A stretch of 8,291 nt of DNA from Gammaproteobacteria bacterium (GTDB lineage Bacteria > Pseudomonadota > Gammaproteobacteria > Pseudomonadales > Pseudohongiellaceae): contig DMJN01000224.1 in assembly GCA_003451715.1 (NCBI GenBank), forward strand, positions 1 through 8,291, written 5' to 3'. Of the stretch, positions 1 through 6,072 are shown one piece after another. The notes beneath the pieces were generated by a model. The model was not told the DNA's origin and made no database searches. It saw only the letters and a list, made by a program, of their open reading frames with translations. Position numbers and translations under genes: made by a program. The stretch's first letter is position 1. Each line of letters starts with the position of its first letter.

Positions 1-150
1 CTCGCCACCGTATTTAGAGACCTGCAACTGCGTATCCCCTCGATGGATACTCTTTCGATGGGCATGAGCAATGATTTCGAAGCAGCCATTGCCGAAGGAT
101 CGACTCTGATTCGATTAGGAACCGCCATTTTTGGCCCACGCGCCGATTAA
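1..150 (+). CDS. yggS: YggS/PROSC family PLP homeostasis protein, C-terminal 49 residues (5' truncated by window)
   Basis: Frame 1 is open from the first base to TAA at 148-150 and encodes 49 residues. They contain the family's C-terminal blocks: [13 protein letters not shown], then EGST, then the closing GTAIFGPR. YggS is a cytosolic, non-enzymatic protein with an alanine-racemase-like TIM barrel. It binds pyridoxal 5'-phosphate and keeps free PLP and amino/keto acid pools balanced. In the family the Ser/Gly-rich segment and the GTAIFG loop hold the PLP phosphate, and both are intact here. Family members are about 230 residues, so roughly the first 180 lie upstream of the window, including the PLP lysine. 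Adjacency to proC downstream is the standard gammaproteobacterial arrangement and supports the call. The gene ends normally without sign of decay. Confidence 0.93.
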   Translation, partial: LATVFRDLQLRIPSMDTLSMGMSNDFEAAIAEGSTLIRLGTAIFGPRAD

Positions 151-186
151 GTTTCCCAGCTGCCTCGACCACAAGCTATTTCGGAT

Positions 187-215
187 TATCCAGCCCATGG
201 TGATTAAGATAGAAT
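187..215 (+). promoter_or_regulatory. Weak candidate sigma-70 promoter upstream of proC
   Basis: TAGAAT at 210-215 matches the -10 consensus TATAAT at five of six positions. With a 17-base spacer, the -35 position at 187-192 reads TATCCA and matches TTGACA at only three positions. Transcription would start around 222, within the hairpin at 215-233, leaving a leader of about 60 bases before proC. The 135-base yggS-proC gap is the longest in the window, which makes it the most plausible place for an internal promoter. The -35 element is poor, so this is only a candidate. Confidence 0.22.
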
Positions 216-233
216 AGCCGCCTAGCGCGGCTA
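215..233 (+). other. Perfect 7-bp hairpin in the yggS-proC intergenic region
   Basis: TAGCCGC (215-221) is the exact reverse complement of GCGGCTA (227-233), with a five-base loop CTAGC. The stem has five G:C pairs and should be stable in RNA. No T-run follows (the next bases are CGGTGCAATC), so it is not a canonical rho-independent terminator. It could be a processing or 3'-end-stabilising structure after yggS, or a leader element for proC. Confidence 0.5.
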
Positions 234-275
234 CGGTGCAATCTAGATCTTGCAGGGCGGCGAGATACATTGGCC

Positions 276-282
276 AGGAGAG
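276..282 (+). promoter_or_regulatory. Ribosome binding site of proC, decides the TTG start
   Basis: AGGAGAG at 276-282 is a near-consensus Shine-Dalgarno sequence. Its GGAG core (277-280) is five bases before the TTG at 286. No comparable purine run precedes the earlier in-frame TTG at 250, so this site supports translation of proC from 286. Confidence 0.7.
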
Positions 283-285
283 ATT

Positions 286-1110
286 TTGGATAGTATAAAC
301 ATAGGTTTTATCGGTGCAGGCAACATGGCGAACAGCCTGATTCGTGGATTGCTGGCCAGGGGAATGGACAGCACATCGATACGGGCCGCAGACATCGATA
401 ATGATAAGCTACAGCAGCTTGCTGCCGACTGTAAGATTACCGCCGCCTCCAATCAGCAGATAGCTGACTGCGCCGATGTGATTGTACTGGCCGTGAAACC
501 ACAGGTAATCGAGGGTGTCTGTACTGGGCTCCATTTGCCCGAGGCTGAGCAAGGACCCTTGATTGTATCTATCGCAGCAGGAATAACACTTGGGCATCTA
601 CAATCTTGGCTCGGTAAACAACACGCCATGGTACGCTGTATGCCGAACACGCCTGCGCTTATCGGCAAAGGCGTCAGTGGGCTGTTCGGCAATGCCAATA
701 TTACAGAACGTCAGAGACAATTAGCCACGCAGCTCATGGATTCAGTCGGTATCAGTGTTTGGGTAGACAGTGAATCCGATATAGATGCCGTTACTGCGGT
801 GTCAGGTAGTGGCCCTGCCTATTTCTTTCTTTTTATGGAAGCATTGCAGGATGCAGCCCGGGAACTGGGATTGAGCAAAGAGATTGCGAAAACTCTGGTG
901 TATCAGACGGCGACCGGTGCGGCTGAACTGGCAATCCGCAGTGAAGATGACATTTGTGAATTAAGGCAAAAAGTCACCTCGCCCGGTGGAACCACGGAAC
1001 AGGCTCTGAACCAGTTCGAAGAGGATGGCTTGCGGGAAACGGTTAAACGGGCGCTAGCATCCGCTCGTGCCAGGTCTATCGAATTGGCTAAGGAATTCGG
1101 CAAAAATTGA
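286..1110 (+). CDS. proC: Pyrroline-5-carboxylate reductase ProC
   Basis: ProC reduces 1-pyrroline-5-carboxylate to L-proline with NAD(P)H in the cytosol, the last step of proline synthesis. The start is set at TTG 286, giving 274 residues, close to the usual 270. The reading frame is open further upstream to a TTG at 250, but that extra sequence has no family counterpart, and 286 has the good ribosome binding site. An N-terminal Rossmann domain carries FIGAGNMA (residues 8-15) and the VKPQ block (70-73). MPNTPALIGKG lies at 119-129 and AVSGSGPAY at 171-179. The C-terminal signature VTSPGGTT (230-237) is followed by the ALNQFEEDGLRE helix of the dimerisation domain. All family landmarks are present. 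It follows yggS after 135 bases, and yggT starts 45 bases downstream. Confidence 0.97.
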   Translation: MDSINIGFIGAGNMANSLIRGLLARGMDSTSIRAADIDNDKLQQLAADCKITAASNQQIADCADVIVLAVKPQVIEGVCTGLHLPEAEQGPLIVSIAAGITLGHLQSWLGKQHAMVRCMPNTPALIGKGVSGLFGNANITERQRQLATQLMDSVGISVWVDSESDIDAVTAVSGSGPAYFFLFMEALQDAARELGLSKEIAKTLVYQTATGAAELAIRSEDDICELRQKVTSPGGTTEQALNQFEEDGLRETVKRALASARARSIELAKEFGKN

Positions 1111-1155
1111 AACTTTATCGAATAGAATATTTGTGAGGACAAAAGAGAAATCATC

Positions 1156-1755
1156 ATGGGTGTGTTAGGCAGTACTGCCGATCTATTATTCAACACTCTC
1201 GGCGGACTTTACCTGCTGGCAATTCTGTTGCGGTTTCTGCTACAGATCGCCAGAGCAGATTTTTACAATCCAGTATCACAAACGGTAGTGAAGATTACTG
1301 ACCCTCTCGTCAGAATCTTTCGAAATATCATACCCGGTTATAGGGGCGTTGATTTTTCCTGTCTGGTGCTGGCATTGGTTATTGAAGCAATTGCAATCTG
1401 TACGTTGATATATCTTTATGGCGGCAATATACCCTCAGTCGGATTCATCATTACCTGGTCGTTCGTCGGAATCTTGTATTTCATGATCAACATTTATTAC
1501 TACGCTATTATCGCATCCATTATTATGTCGTTTGTCATGCTGTTTTCGGGAAATATGAATCCCCATCCGTTATTGAGGTTGATCTGGCAGCTTACCGAAC
1601 CTGTCATGGCTCCGGTTAGAAAGGTGATCCCTGCAATGGGTGGGTTGGATTTTTCACCAATATTTATTTTTATTGCTATTGGGCTTCTTCGGAATGTACT
1701 AATCCAGACATTCGGAATTACTGAGCAATTGGCAGCAGTTGTAATTGGTATTTAG
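1156..1755 (+). CDS. yggT: YggT family integral membrane protein
   Basis: This is a 199-residue, strongly hydrophobic inner-membrane protein. It consists of two copies of the YggT repeat. The first (about residues 26-68) has RFLLQ, then NPVSQTVVKITDPLVRIFR, IIPGYRGVDFS. The second (about 135-167) has NPHPLLRLIWQLTEPVMAPVR, VIPAMGGLDFS. Likely membrane segments are near residues 8-30, 66-88, 97-130 and 166-187. The family's molecular role is poorly defined. It has been linked to osmotic or potassium-related stress in E. coli and is related to the plastid/cyanobacterial YCF19 family. The ATG at 1156 is preceded by a purine-rich AAAAGAGAAA stretch at 1141-1150 that can serve as ribosome binding site. 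It ends two bases before yggU, so the two are probably translationally coupled. Confidence 0.95.
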   Translation: MGVLGSTADLLFNTLGGLYLLAILLRFLLQIARADFYNPVSQTVVKITDPLVRIFRNIIPGYRGVDFSCLVLALVIEAIAICTLIYLYGGNIPSVGFIITWSFVGILYFMINIYYYAIIASIIMSFVMLFSGNMNPHPLLRLIWQLTEPVMAPVRKVIPAMGGLDFSPIFIFIAIGLLRNVLIQTFGITEQLAAVVIGI

Positions 1756-1757
1756 AT

Positions 1758-2048
1758 GTGTTCTTCCATTGGGTAGGCAAGCAACTCTACCTGGATTGCA
1801 GAGTGCAGCCCAAATCTAATGAATCTTCCATAGCGGGTGTCATCGGGGACAATTTGAAGATTCGTCTGACCGCAGCGCCTAGTGACGGCAAGGCAAACAA
1901 ACAACTTATCAGATTTTTGTCCAAACAGTTCCAAGTTAAGCAAAGTGCAATTACTATTGTGAGTGGTCACACCAGTCGATTAAAAAGATTGTGTATCGAT
2001 CACCCGAATTCGATTCCCGAATCCCTGAAAATCATACAAGTCTCTTAG
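1758..2048 (+). CDS. yggU: DUF167 / YggU family small protein
   Basis: The protein has 96 residues, the same length as I recall for E. coli YggU. The alignable core runs from the RVQPKS block (residues 15-20) through the family hallmark APSDGKAN (40-47) to KQFQVKQSAITIVSGHTSRLK, with IVSG near 67-70. The family fold is a small alpha/beta domain whose biochemical role is unknown. The start is GTG at 1758, two bases after the yggT stop. An ATG at 1756 is out of frame and closes after six codons. No clear Shine-Dalgarno sequence precedes it, so translation probably depends on coupling to yggT. A yggT-yggU pair beside proC is common in gammaproteobacteria. Confidence 0.92.
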   Translation: MFFHWVGKQLYLDCRVQPKSNESSIAGVIGDNLKIRLTAAPSDGKANKQLIRFLSKQFQVKQSAITIVSGHTSRLKRLCIDHPNSIPESLKIIQVS

Positions 2049-2093
2049 AACTAAGGTAACAGAACCAGAGCGCCAACCACGCTTACACAGCTC

Positions 2094-3293
2094 ATGTCCA
2101 ATTCGATTCCGGCAGATTCAGTTGGCCTGGTAAAACCCCAGGTACATCACTTTGACGAACCACTTACACTGCGAAGTGGCAAGGTCCTACCTGCGTTCGA
2201 TTTAGTCATGGAGAGCTATGGCGAATTGAATGCCAACAAAAGCAACGCTATTCTAATCTGCCATGCTCTTAGCGGTGACCATCATGCGGCGGGCATTCAC
2301 AGTGTGGATGACCCCAAGCCTGGCTGGTGGGACGCCTGTATTGGTCCCGGCAAGGCGATCGATACTAATTTGTTTTTTGTTGTGAGTCTGAACAACCTGG
2401 GCGGCTGCGCTGGTAGTACCGGTCCGACCTCCATTAATCCGCAAACCAAAAAACACTTCGGGCCGGATTTTCCTGTTGTTACAGTCAGGGACTGGGCCAA
2501 GAGCCAGTTAATGCTGATGGGTCGGCTGGGCATAAAGAAATGGGCGGCCGTAGTAGGTGGCAGCCTGGGAGGAATGCAGGTGTTGCGATGGGCGATCAGC
2601 TACCCGGATCGGCTGCGCCACGCGATCTGTATCGCAGCTGCACCGAAACTGTCGGCTCAGAATATCGCCTTCAATGAAGTAGCCCGCCACTCCATCACCA
2701 GCGATCCCAATTTTCATGAAGGTCGTTACCTGGAACAAGGCACCTATCCAAAACAGGGGCTAATGCTCGCTCGCATGGTGGGCCACATTACCTACCTTTC
2801 CGACAGTGCGATGCGTGCCAAGTTTGGTAAAACTGTTACTGACTTCGAGAATGAAGGCACCAATTTCGGAAGGGACTTACGCAGCGGTAACCTCAGTTTC
2901 GGATTTAACGTAGATTTTCAGGTAGAGAGTTACCTGCACTACCAGGGAGAAAGGTTTTCTGAAAATTTCGATGCCAATACTTATTTGCTGATGACGAAGG
3001 CGCTGGATTACTTTGATCCTTCGGTGGATTTTGATGGCGACCTGAGTAAGGCTTTTGCTAATAGCGATTGCAAATTCATGTTGATGTCTTTCAGCACCGA
3101 TTGGCGGTTTCCACCTGAACGATCTCGGGAGATCGTCAATGATTTGCTCAAAGCAGGACGGCAAGTCACTTACCTGGAGATCGAAGCCGACGCGGGACAT
3201 GATGCTTTCCTCATGCCTATACCTAGATACGTCAACGCTTTCTCCAAATACCTGGGCAGAGTGCACAAGGAGATCAGTGCCGAGCAGGCCTGA
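2094..3293 (+). CDS. metX: MetX family homoserine O-acyltransferase, probably succinyltransferase
   Basis: This alpha/beta-hydrolase-fold enzyme acylates the hydroxyl of L-homoserine from an acyl-CoA, committing it to methionine. The 399-residue protein starts with the [12 protein letters not shown] block typical of Pseudomonas-type MetX, which fixes the ATG at 2094 even though no clear Shine-Dalgarno sequence precedes it. Visible landmarks are [12 protein letters not shown] (residues 56-67), the nucleophile elbow GGSLGG with Ser157, a substrate-binding Arg227 in LMLARM, Asp336 in STDWRF, and His369-Asp370 in AGHD; Ser157, Asp336 and His369 form the triad. Arg338, two residues after the catalytic Asp, is the position I recall as marking succinyl-CoA use in the family, so a succinyltransferase is more likely than an acetyltransferase. 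That specificity is inferred. Its partner metW follows after 45 bases. Confidence 0.95.
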   Translation: MSNSIPADSVGLVKPQVHHFDEPLTLRSGKVLPAFDLVMESYGELNANKSNAILICHALSGDHHAAGIHSVDDPKPGWWDACIGPGKAIDTNLFFVVSLNNLGGCAGSTGPTSINPQTKKHFGPDFPVVTVRDWAKSQLMLMGRLGIKKWAAVVGGSLGGMQVLRWAISYPDRLRHAICIAAAPKLSAQNIAFNEVARHSITSDPNFHEGRYLEQGTYPKQGLMLARMVGHITYLSDSAMRAKFGKTVTDFENEGTNFGRDLRSGNLSFGFNVDFQVESYLHYQGERFSENFDANTYLLMTKALDYFDPSVDFDGDLSKAFANSDCKFMLMSFSTDWRFPPERSREIVNDLLKAGRQVTYLEIEADAGHDAFLMPIPRYVNAFSKYLGRVHKEISAEQA

Positions 3294-3338
3294 TTCTGAT
3301 AGTTCGGCTAAGCAAAAGCAGGCTTTTAAAAAACTAGT

Positions 3339-3944
3339 ATGCGACCAGATCTGGAAATTATTGCAAAGTGGATTAAACCGGGGAGCCGCGTGCTGGACCT
3401 GGGATGCGGTGACGGCAGTCTGCTGCACTATCTCAAGACTTCTAAAGAAGTCTTGGAGATTGGCTTGGAGATCGATGGGGTCAACATCGAACGCTGTATC
3501 GAGAATGGTGTAAATGTAATCGAGCAAAATCTAGATCAGGGCCTATCCAATTTTCAGTCCAGCAGCTTCGATACCGTATTACTCGCACAGACTTTGCAGG
3601 CACTGAGCAATCCCCATGAACTAATCGACGATATGTTGCGTATTGCGAAAAACGGTATTGTGACGTTTCCTAACTTCGGCAACTGGAAGAGCCGAATTTA
3701 CCTGGCAAGCAGGGGTCGAATGCCGGTTTCGAAGTTCATGCCACATCAGTGGTATAACACTCCCAATATTCATTTCTGCACAGTTAAGGACTTCGATGCC
3801 TTGTGTGCTGAAAAGAATATCAAGGTGCTAGCCCGCACTGTCGTCGATTCCCAACACCAGGGTAACTGGGCTATGAAAGCCTGGCCAAATTTCCTGGGGG
3901 AGATAGCGATTTATCACATCACCAGAGGCAAACCGATTGAGTAG
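3339..3944 (+). CDS. metW: MetW, class I methyltransferase-fold partner of MetX
   Basis: MetW is a 201-residue protein with a SAM-methyltransferase-like Rossmann fold. Genetics in Pseudomonas places metW with metX in the homoserine-to-methionine route, and it is thought to support MetX function; a true methyl-transfer reaction has not been settled. The nucleotide-binding motif VLDLGCGDG is at residues 18-26, with an acidic residue at Glu44 after the second strand. The MetW-specific blocks GVNVIEQ (57-63), TFPNFGNW (109-116) and WYNTPNIHFCT (138-148) are intact. The N-terminus MRPDLEIIAKWI aligns with Pseudomonas MetW and supports the ATG at 3339, although the bases before it (CTTTTAAAAAACTAGT) contain no Shine-Dalgarno sequence. 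The last eight bases overlap rdgB. A long inverted repeat lies within codons 32-39. Confidence 0.95.
   Translation: MRPDLEIIAKWIKPGSRVLDLGCGDGSLLHYLKTSKEVLEIGLEIDGVNIERCIENGVNVIEQNLDQGLSNFQSSSFDTVLLAQTLQALSNPHELIDDMLRIAKNGIVTFPNFGNWKSRIYLASRGRMPVSKFMPHQWYNTPNIHFCTVKDFDALCAEKNIKVLARTVVDSQHQGNWAMKAWPNFLGEIAIYHITRGKPIE
3434..3455 (+). repeat. 22-nt near-perfect inverted repeat inside metW
   Basis: CAAGACTTCT (3434-3443) and AGAAGTCTTG (3446-3455) are exact reverse complements separated by AA. In RNA they would give at least nine base pairs with a TAAA loop. The element lies about 95 bases after the metW start, in codons 32-39 (KTSKEVL region), which is not the conserved part of the protein. No T-run follows. 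Its function is unknown, and it could be a mRNA hairpin, a DNA-binding palindrome or chance. Confidence 0.6.
3924..3928 (+). promoter_or_regulatory. Ribosome binding site supporting the TTG start of rdgB
   Basis: AGAGG at 3924-3928, inside the end of metW, is eight bases before the TTG at 3937. No in-frame ATG or GTG lies close enough to keep the N-terminal VVLASGN motif, so this site and the TTG together define the rdgB start. Confidence 0.5.
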
Positions 3945-4545
3945 TCAGCGAGTAGTTCTAGCCAGTGGGAACTCAGGAAAACTACGAGAGCTTCGTGCCA
4001 TACTCGGCGAAAAAAATGTAACCCTTATACCGCAATCGGAATTCGATGTAGGCGATGTGGCGGAAACGGGACTCAGTTTCGTAGAAAATGCATTGATCAA
4101 GGCACGGCACGCCTGTGTGGCAACGTCTCTGCCGGCCATCGCTGATGATTCGGGCATCGAGGTGGATGCCTTGAATGGAGAACCGGGCATTTACTCCGCT
4201 CGATATGCCGGGATCAGTGGCGCTCGTACCGATGTAGAAAACAACGCCAAGCTCCTGCAACAGTTGGAGCAAGTTCCAGAGCAGGATAGAACCGCGCGGT
4301 TTCAATGTGTCATCGTATTCCTTCGCCACGGGAAAGATTCCATGCCGCTCATCTGCCAGGGAACCTGGGAGGGGCGAATCCTGTTTTCCGAGCATGGCGA
4401 GAATGGATTTGGTTACGATCCGCTTTTTTACGTCCCGACTCACGACTGTGCTTCTGCCGAACTGGATGCCTCGGTGAAAAATTCCATAAGCCATCGAGGG
4501 CAAGCGCTACAGGCATTACTGGCATGCTGGAAGTCCCACCCCTAA
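3937..4545 (+). CDS. rdgB: RdgB/HAM1 non-canonical purine NTP pyrophosphatase (XTP/dITP diphosphatase)
   Basis: RdgB hydrolyses dITP, ITP and XTP to the monophosphate and pyrophosphate, keeping deaminated purines out of DNA and RNA. The 202-residue length fits the family (E. coli 197). Motifs in order are LASGNSGKLREL (8-19, with Asn12 and Lys15 of the triphosphate pocket), ETGLSFVENALIKAR (43-57, metal-linked Glu50), AIADDSGIEVDAL (67-79, with Asp71 matching the catalytic Asp69 of E. coli), GIYSARYAG (84-92), GFGYDPLF (157-164) and ISHRGQA (184-190). Translation starts at TTG 3937, eight bases inside metW, with AGAGG upstream. The 3' end overlaps hemW by 22 bases. The metW-rdgB-hemW order is usual, and nothing in the protein looks damaged. 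Confidence 0.96.
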   Translation: MSSQRVVLASGNSGKLRELRAILGEKNVTLIPQSEFDVGDVAETGLSFVENALIKARHACVATSLPAIADDSGIEVDALNGEPGIYSARYAGISGARTDVENNAKLLQQLEQVPEQDRTARFQCVIVFLRHGKDSMPLICQGTWEGRILFSEHGENGFGYDPLFYVPTHDCASAELDASVKNSISHRGQALQALLACWKSHP

Positions 4546-5690
4546 GCCTCTATGTGCATATCCCCTGGTGCATACGTAAATGCCCCTATTGTGATTTCAA
4601 TTCGCACCCCACCGATGGCGCCCTGCCGCAGCGGGATTACATTGCCGCACTGTGTGAAGACTTCGATGACGAAGTCAGTAGATACGAGGCACTGCAGGGT
4701 CGGGAAATTGAAACTATCTTTATCGGTGGTGGCACACCCAGCCTGTTCGATGCCAGTTCATTCGAGACTCTGCTTGATCACCTGAGTCGTAAGGCCACGC
4801 TATCGAGGGATATTGAGATTTCCCTGGAAGCCAATCCAGGCAGTGTGGAAGCTAATGCTCTCGAAGGATCAAACAGATTCAAACAGTTCCGGGCAGCAGG
4901 AATCAACCGGCTCTCGCTGGGCATTCAAAGTTTTAGTGACAAGCATCTCTCGACTCTGGGGCGCATACATGACGGGAAACAGGCGAGAATGGCAATCGAT
5001 TCTGCACAAGCCGCTGGCTTCAACAATCTGAACCTGGATCTCATGCACGGCCTGCCTGACCAATCAGTCGAATCCGCGCTGGCAGATTTGCAGACTGCTA
5101 TTGATTACAAGCCTGACCATCTATCCTGGTATCAACTTACCATTGAACCGAACACGGTTTTTTATCGAAAACCTCCGCCACTTCCAGCGGAGAATCAGTT
5201 GCTCGAGATTCAACAGCAAGGTATTGCGATTCTGGAGGGTAATGGCTTCACACGCTACGAGGTGTCAGCCTTCGCACAAGAGCAGCGGCAATGCATTCAT
5301 AACCTGAATTACTGGCAGTTCGGTGACTATCTTGGTATCGGTGCCGGTGCTCATGGCAAGCTTAGCAATCCAAGTTCGGGAATTATACTTCGCTCTCGGA
5401 AACTTAAACAACCCGAACACTATTTGCATAACACTGTTAATCGGGCAGCTGAACGAGTTGAAATTAAACCTGAAGACAGAGTCCTGGAATTCTTGCTCAA
5501 TGCCCTGCGTATTAGACAGGGATTTCCAATTGATTTGTTTGAGAACCGCACCGACCTGCCTTTTGACACTATTCGAAACAAGGTAGAATATCTTGCCTCG
5601 AATGGTCTTCTGTCGATAAAAGATAGTAGTGTCATTACGACTGAAATTGGCTACCGTTTACTCAATAGTATATTGGAGGAGTTTGTCTAA
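4524..5690 (+). CDS. hemW: HemW, radical SAM heme chaperone
   Basis: HemW is a 388-residue radical SAM protein of the HemN-like family that binds heme and is thought to insert it into respiratory cytochromes. Such proteins are often misannotated as oxygen-independent coproporphyrinogen III oxidase. The cluster motif is CIRKCPYCDF with Cys16, Cys20 and Cys23, in the Cys-x3-Cys-x2-Cys spacing followed by DFNSH, the HemW-type form. Further landmarks are IFIGGGTPSLF (66-75), SLEANPGSVE (100-109), RLSLGIQSF (129-137), LDLMHGLPDQS (171-181), LSWYQLTIEPNT (200-211) and HNLNYWQFGDYLGIGAGAHGK (259-279). I chose the ATG at 4524 because MLEVPPLSLYVHIPWC matches the family N-terminus; the frame is open to 4305, but that upstream part only shadows rdgB. 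It overlaps rdgB by 22 bases and ends one base before phhB. Confidence 0.95.
   Translation: MLEVPPLSLYVHIPWCIRKCPYCDFNSHPTDGALPQRDYIAALCEDFDDEVSRYEALQGREIETIFIGGGTPSLFDASSFETLLDHLSRKATLSRDIEISLEANPGSVEANALEGSNRFKQFRAAGINRLSLGIQSFSDKHLSTLGRIHDGKQARMAIDSAQAAGFNNLNLDLMHGLPDQSVESALADLQTAIDYKPDHLSWYQLTIEPNTVFYRKPPPLPAENQLLEIQQQGIAILEGNGFTRYEVSAFAQEQRQCIHNLNYWQFGDYLGIGAGAHGKLSNPSSGIILRSRKLKQPEHYLHNTVNRAAERVEIKPEDRVLEFLLNALRIRQGFPIDLFENRTDLPFDTIRNKVEYLASNGLLSIKDSSVITTEIGYRLLNSILEEFV
5675..5681 (+). promoter_or_regulatory. Ribosome binding site of phhB within the end of hemW
   Basis: GGAGGAG at 5675-5681 is a strong Shine-Dalgarno sequence, ten bases before ATG 5692 and entirely inside hemW. It sets the phhB start at 5692 rather than at the upstream in-frame ATG at 5629, whose product would carry 21 residues with no family counterpart. 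Confidence 0.7.
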
Positions 5691-5691
5691 G

Positions 5692-6066
5692 ATGCCAGCA
5701 CTGTATGAAAAGCATTGCGAAGCCTGTCAACTGGGCGCCCCTTTAGTTACCGAAGAAGAAGCGACTGAACTGCTGTTAAGCGTGCCTGCCTGGAAACGGG
5801 AATTTCATGATGGGATCGAGAAACTGAAACGAGAATTCCATTTTATAGAATTCAAAGATGCATTCAGTTTTACCTACAAGGTTGTCAATCTTGCCGAACG
5901 AGAGAATCACCACCCTTCAGTGATGACCGAATGGGGAAAAGTAACCATCTACTGGTGGACTCAGAAGATTAACGGATTACATGTCAACGACTTTATCATG
6001 GCGGCCAAAACTGACATGATTGCCAAGCTTTCTGCCAGAACTGGTGAACGCTCTACCAATCAATAA
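5692..6066 (+). CDS. phhB: Pterin-4a-carbinolamine dehydratase (PhhB/PCD family), third catalytic His replaced by Gln
   Basis: PCD dehydrates 4a-hydroxytetrahydrobiopterin, the by-product of aromatic amino acid hydroxylases, back towards the active pterin; some bacterial members act without a hydroxylase partner. The 124-residue protein has the Pseudomonas-like N-terminal block HCEAC (8-12), the core ERENHHPSVMTEWGKV (69-84) with His73-His74-Pro75 and Trp81, and GLHVNDFIMAAKTD (95-108). In the rat enzyme the catalytic histidines are 61, 62 and 79. Counting 17 residues on from the second one here reaches Gln91 (WWTQK), where Pseudomonas PhhB has His as I recall it. The codon is CAG, one base from a His codon. 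The protein is otherwise complete, so altered or reduced activity is possible but not shown. No phenylalanine hydroxylase gene is adjacent. It starts one base after hemW, and argE follows six bases downstream. Confidence 0.9.
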   Translation: MPALYEKHCEACQLGAPLVTEEEATELLLSVPAWKREFHDGIEKLKREFHFIEFKDAFSFTYKVVNLAERENHHPSVMTEWGKVTIYWWTQKINGLHVNDFIMAAKTDMIAKLSARTGERSTNQ

Positions 6067-6072
6067 TACAAG

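Noticed and set aside
250..285. 12-residue longer proC from TTG 250
   Set aside because: There is no ribosome site before it, and the family N-terminus starts near the TTG at 286, which has AGGAGAG upstream.
3120..3135. CGATCTC/GAGATCG inverted repeat inside metX
   Set aside because: It is a short 7-base arm in conserved coding sequence next to the SREIV codons; chance is sufficient.
3311..3322. AGCAAAAGCAGG, identical to the conserved influenza A segment end sequence
   Set aside because: A 12-base match in a bacterial intergenic gap with intact bacterial genes on both sides is coincidence.
3314..3327. AAAAGC/GCTTTT inverted repeat before metW as a possible terminator
   Set aside because: The loop is only two bases, the stem is A/T-rich, and an A-run rather than a T-run follows.
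1111..3338. Three intergenic gaps of exactly 45 bases (before yggT, metX and metW)
   Set aside because: The three gap sequences share no motif, so the equal lengths look accidental.
2877..3527. 216-codon open frame on the - strand across the metX-metW junction
   Set aside because: It lies opposite two strongly conserved genes, has no recognisable motif, and its low-complexity composition fits an antisense shadow.
4290..4301. 12-base palindrome AACCGCGCGGTT inside rdgB
   Set aside because: About two 12-base palindromes are expected by chance in a window of this size, and it lies in coding sequence.
4305..4523. 73-codon upstream extension of the hemW frame
   Set aside because: It runs inside rdgB in another frame and has no HemW-family similarity; the family N-terminus begins at ATG 4524.
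5629..5691. 21-residue longer phhB from ATG 5629
   Set aside because: It overlaps conserved-length hemW, has no family counterpart, and the strong ribosome site points to ATG 5692.
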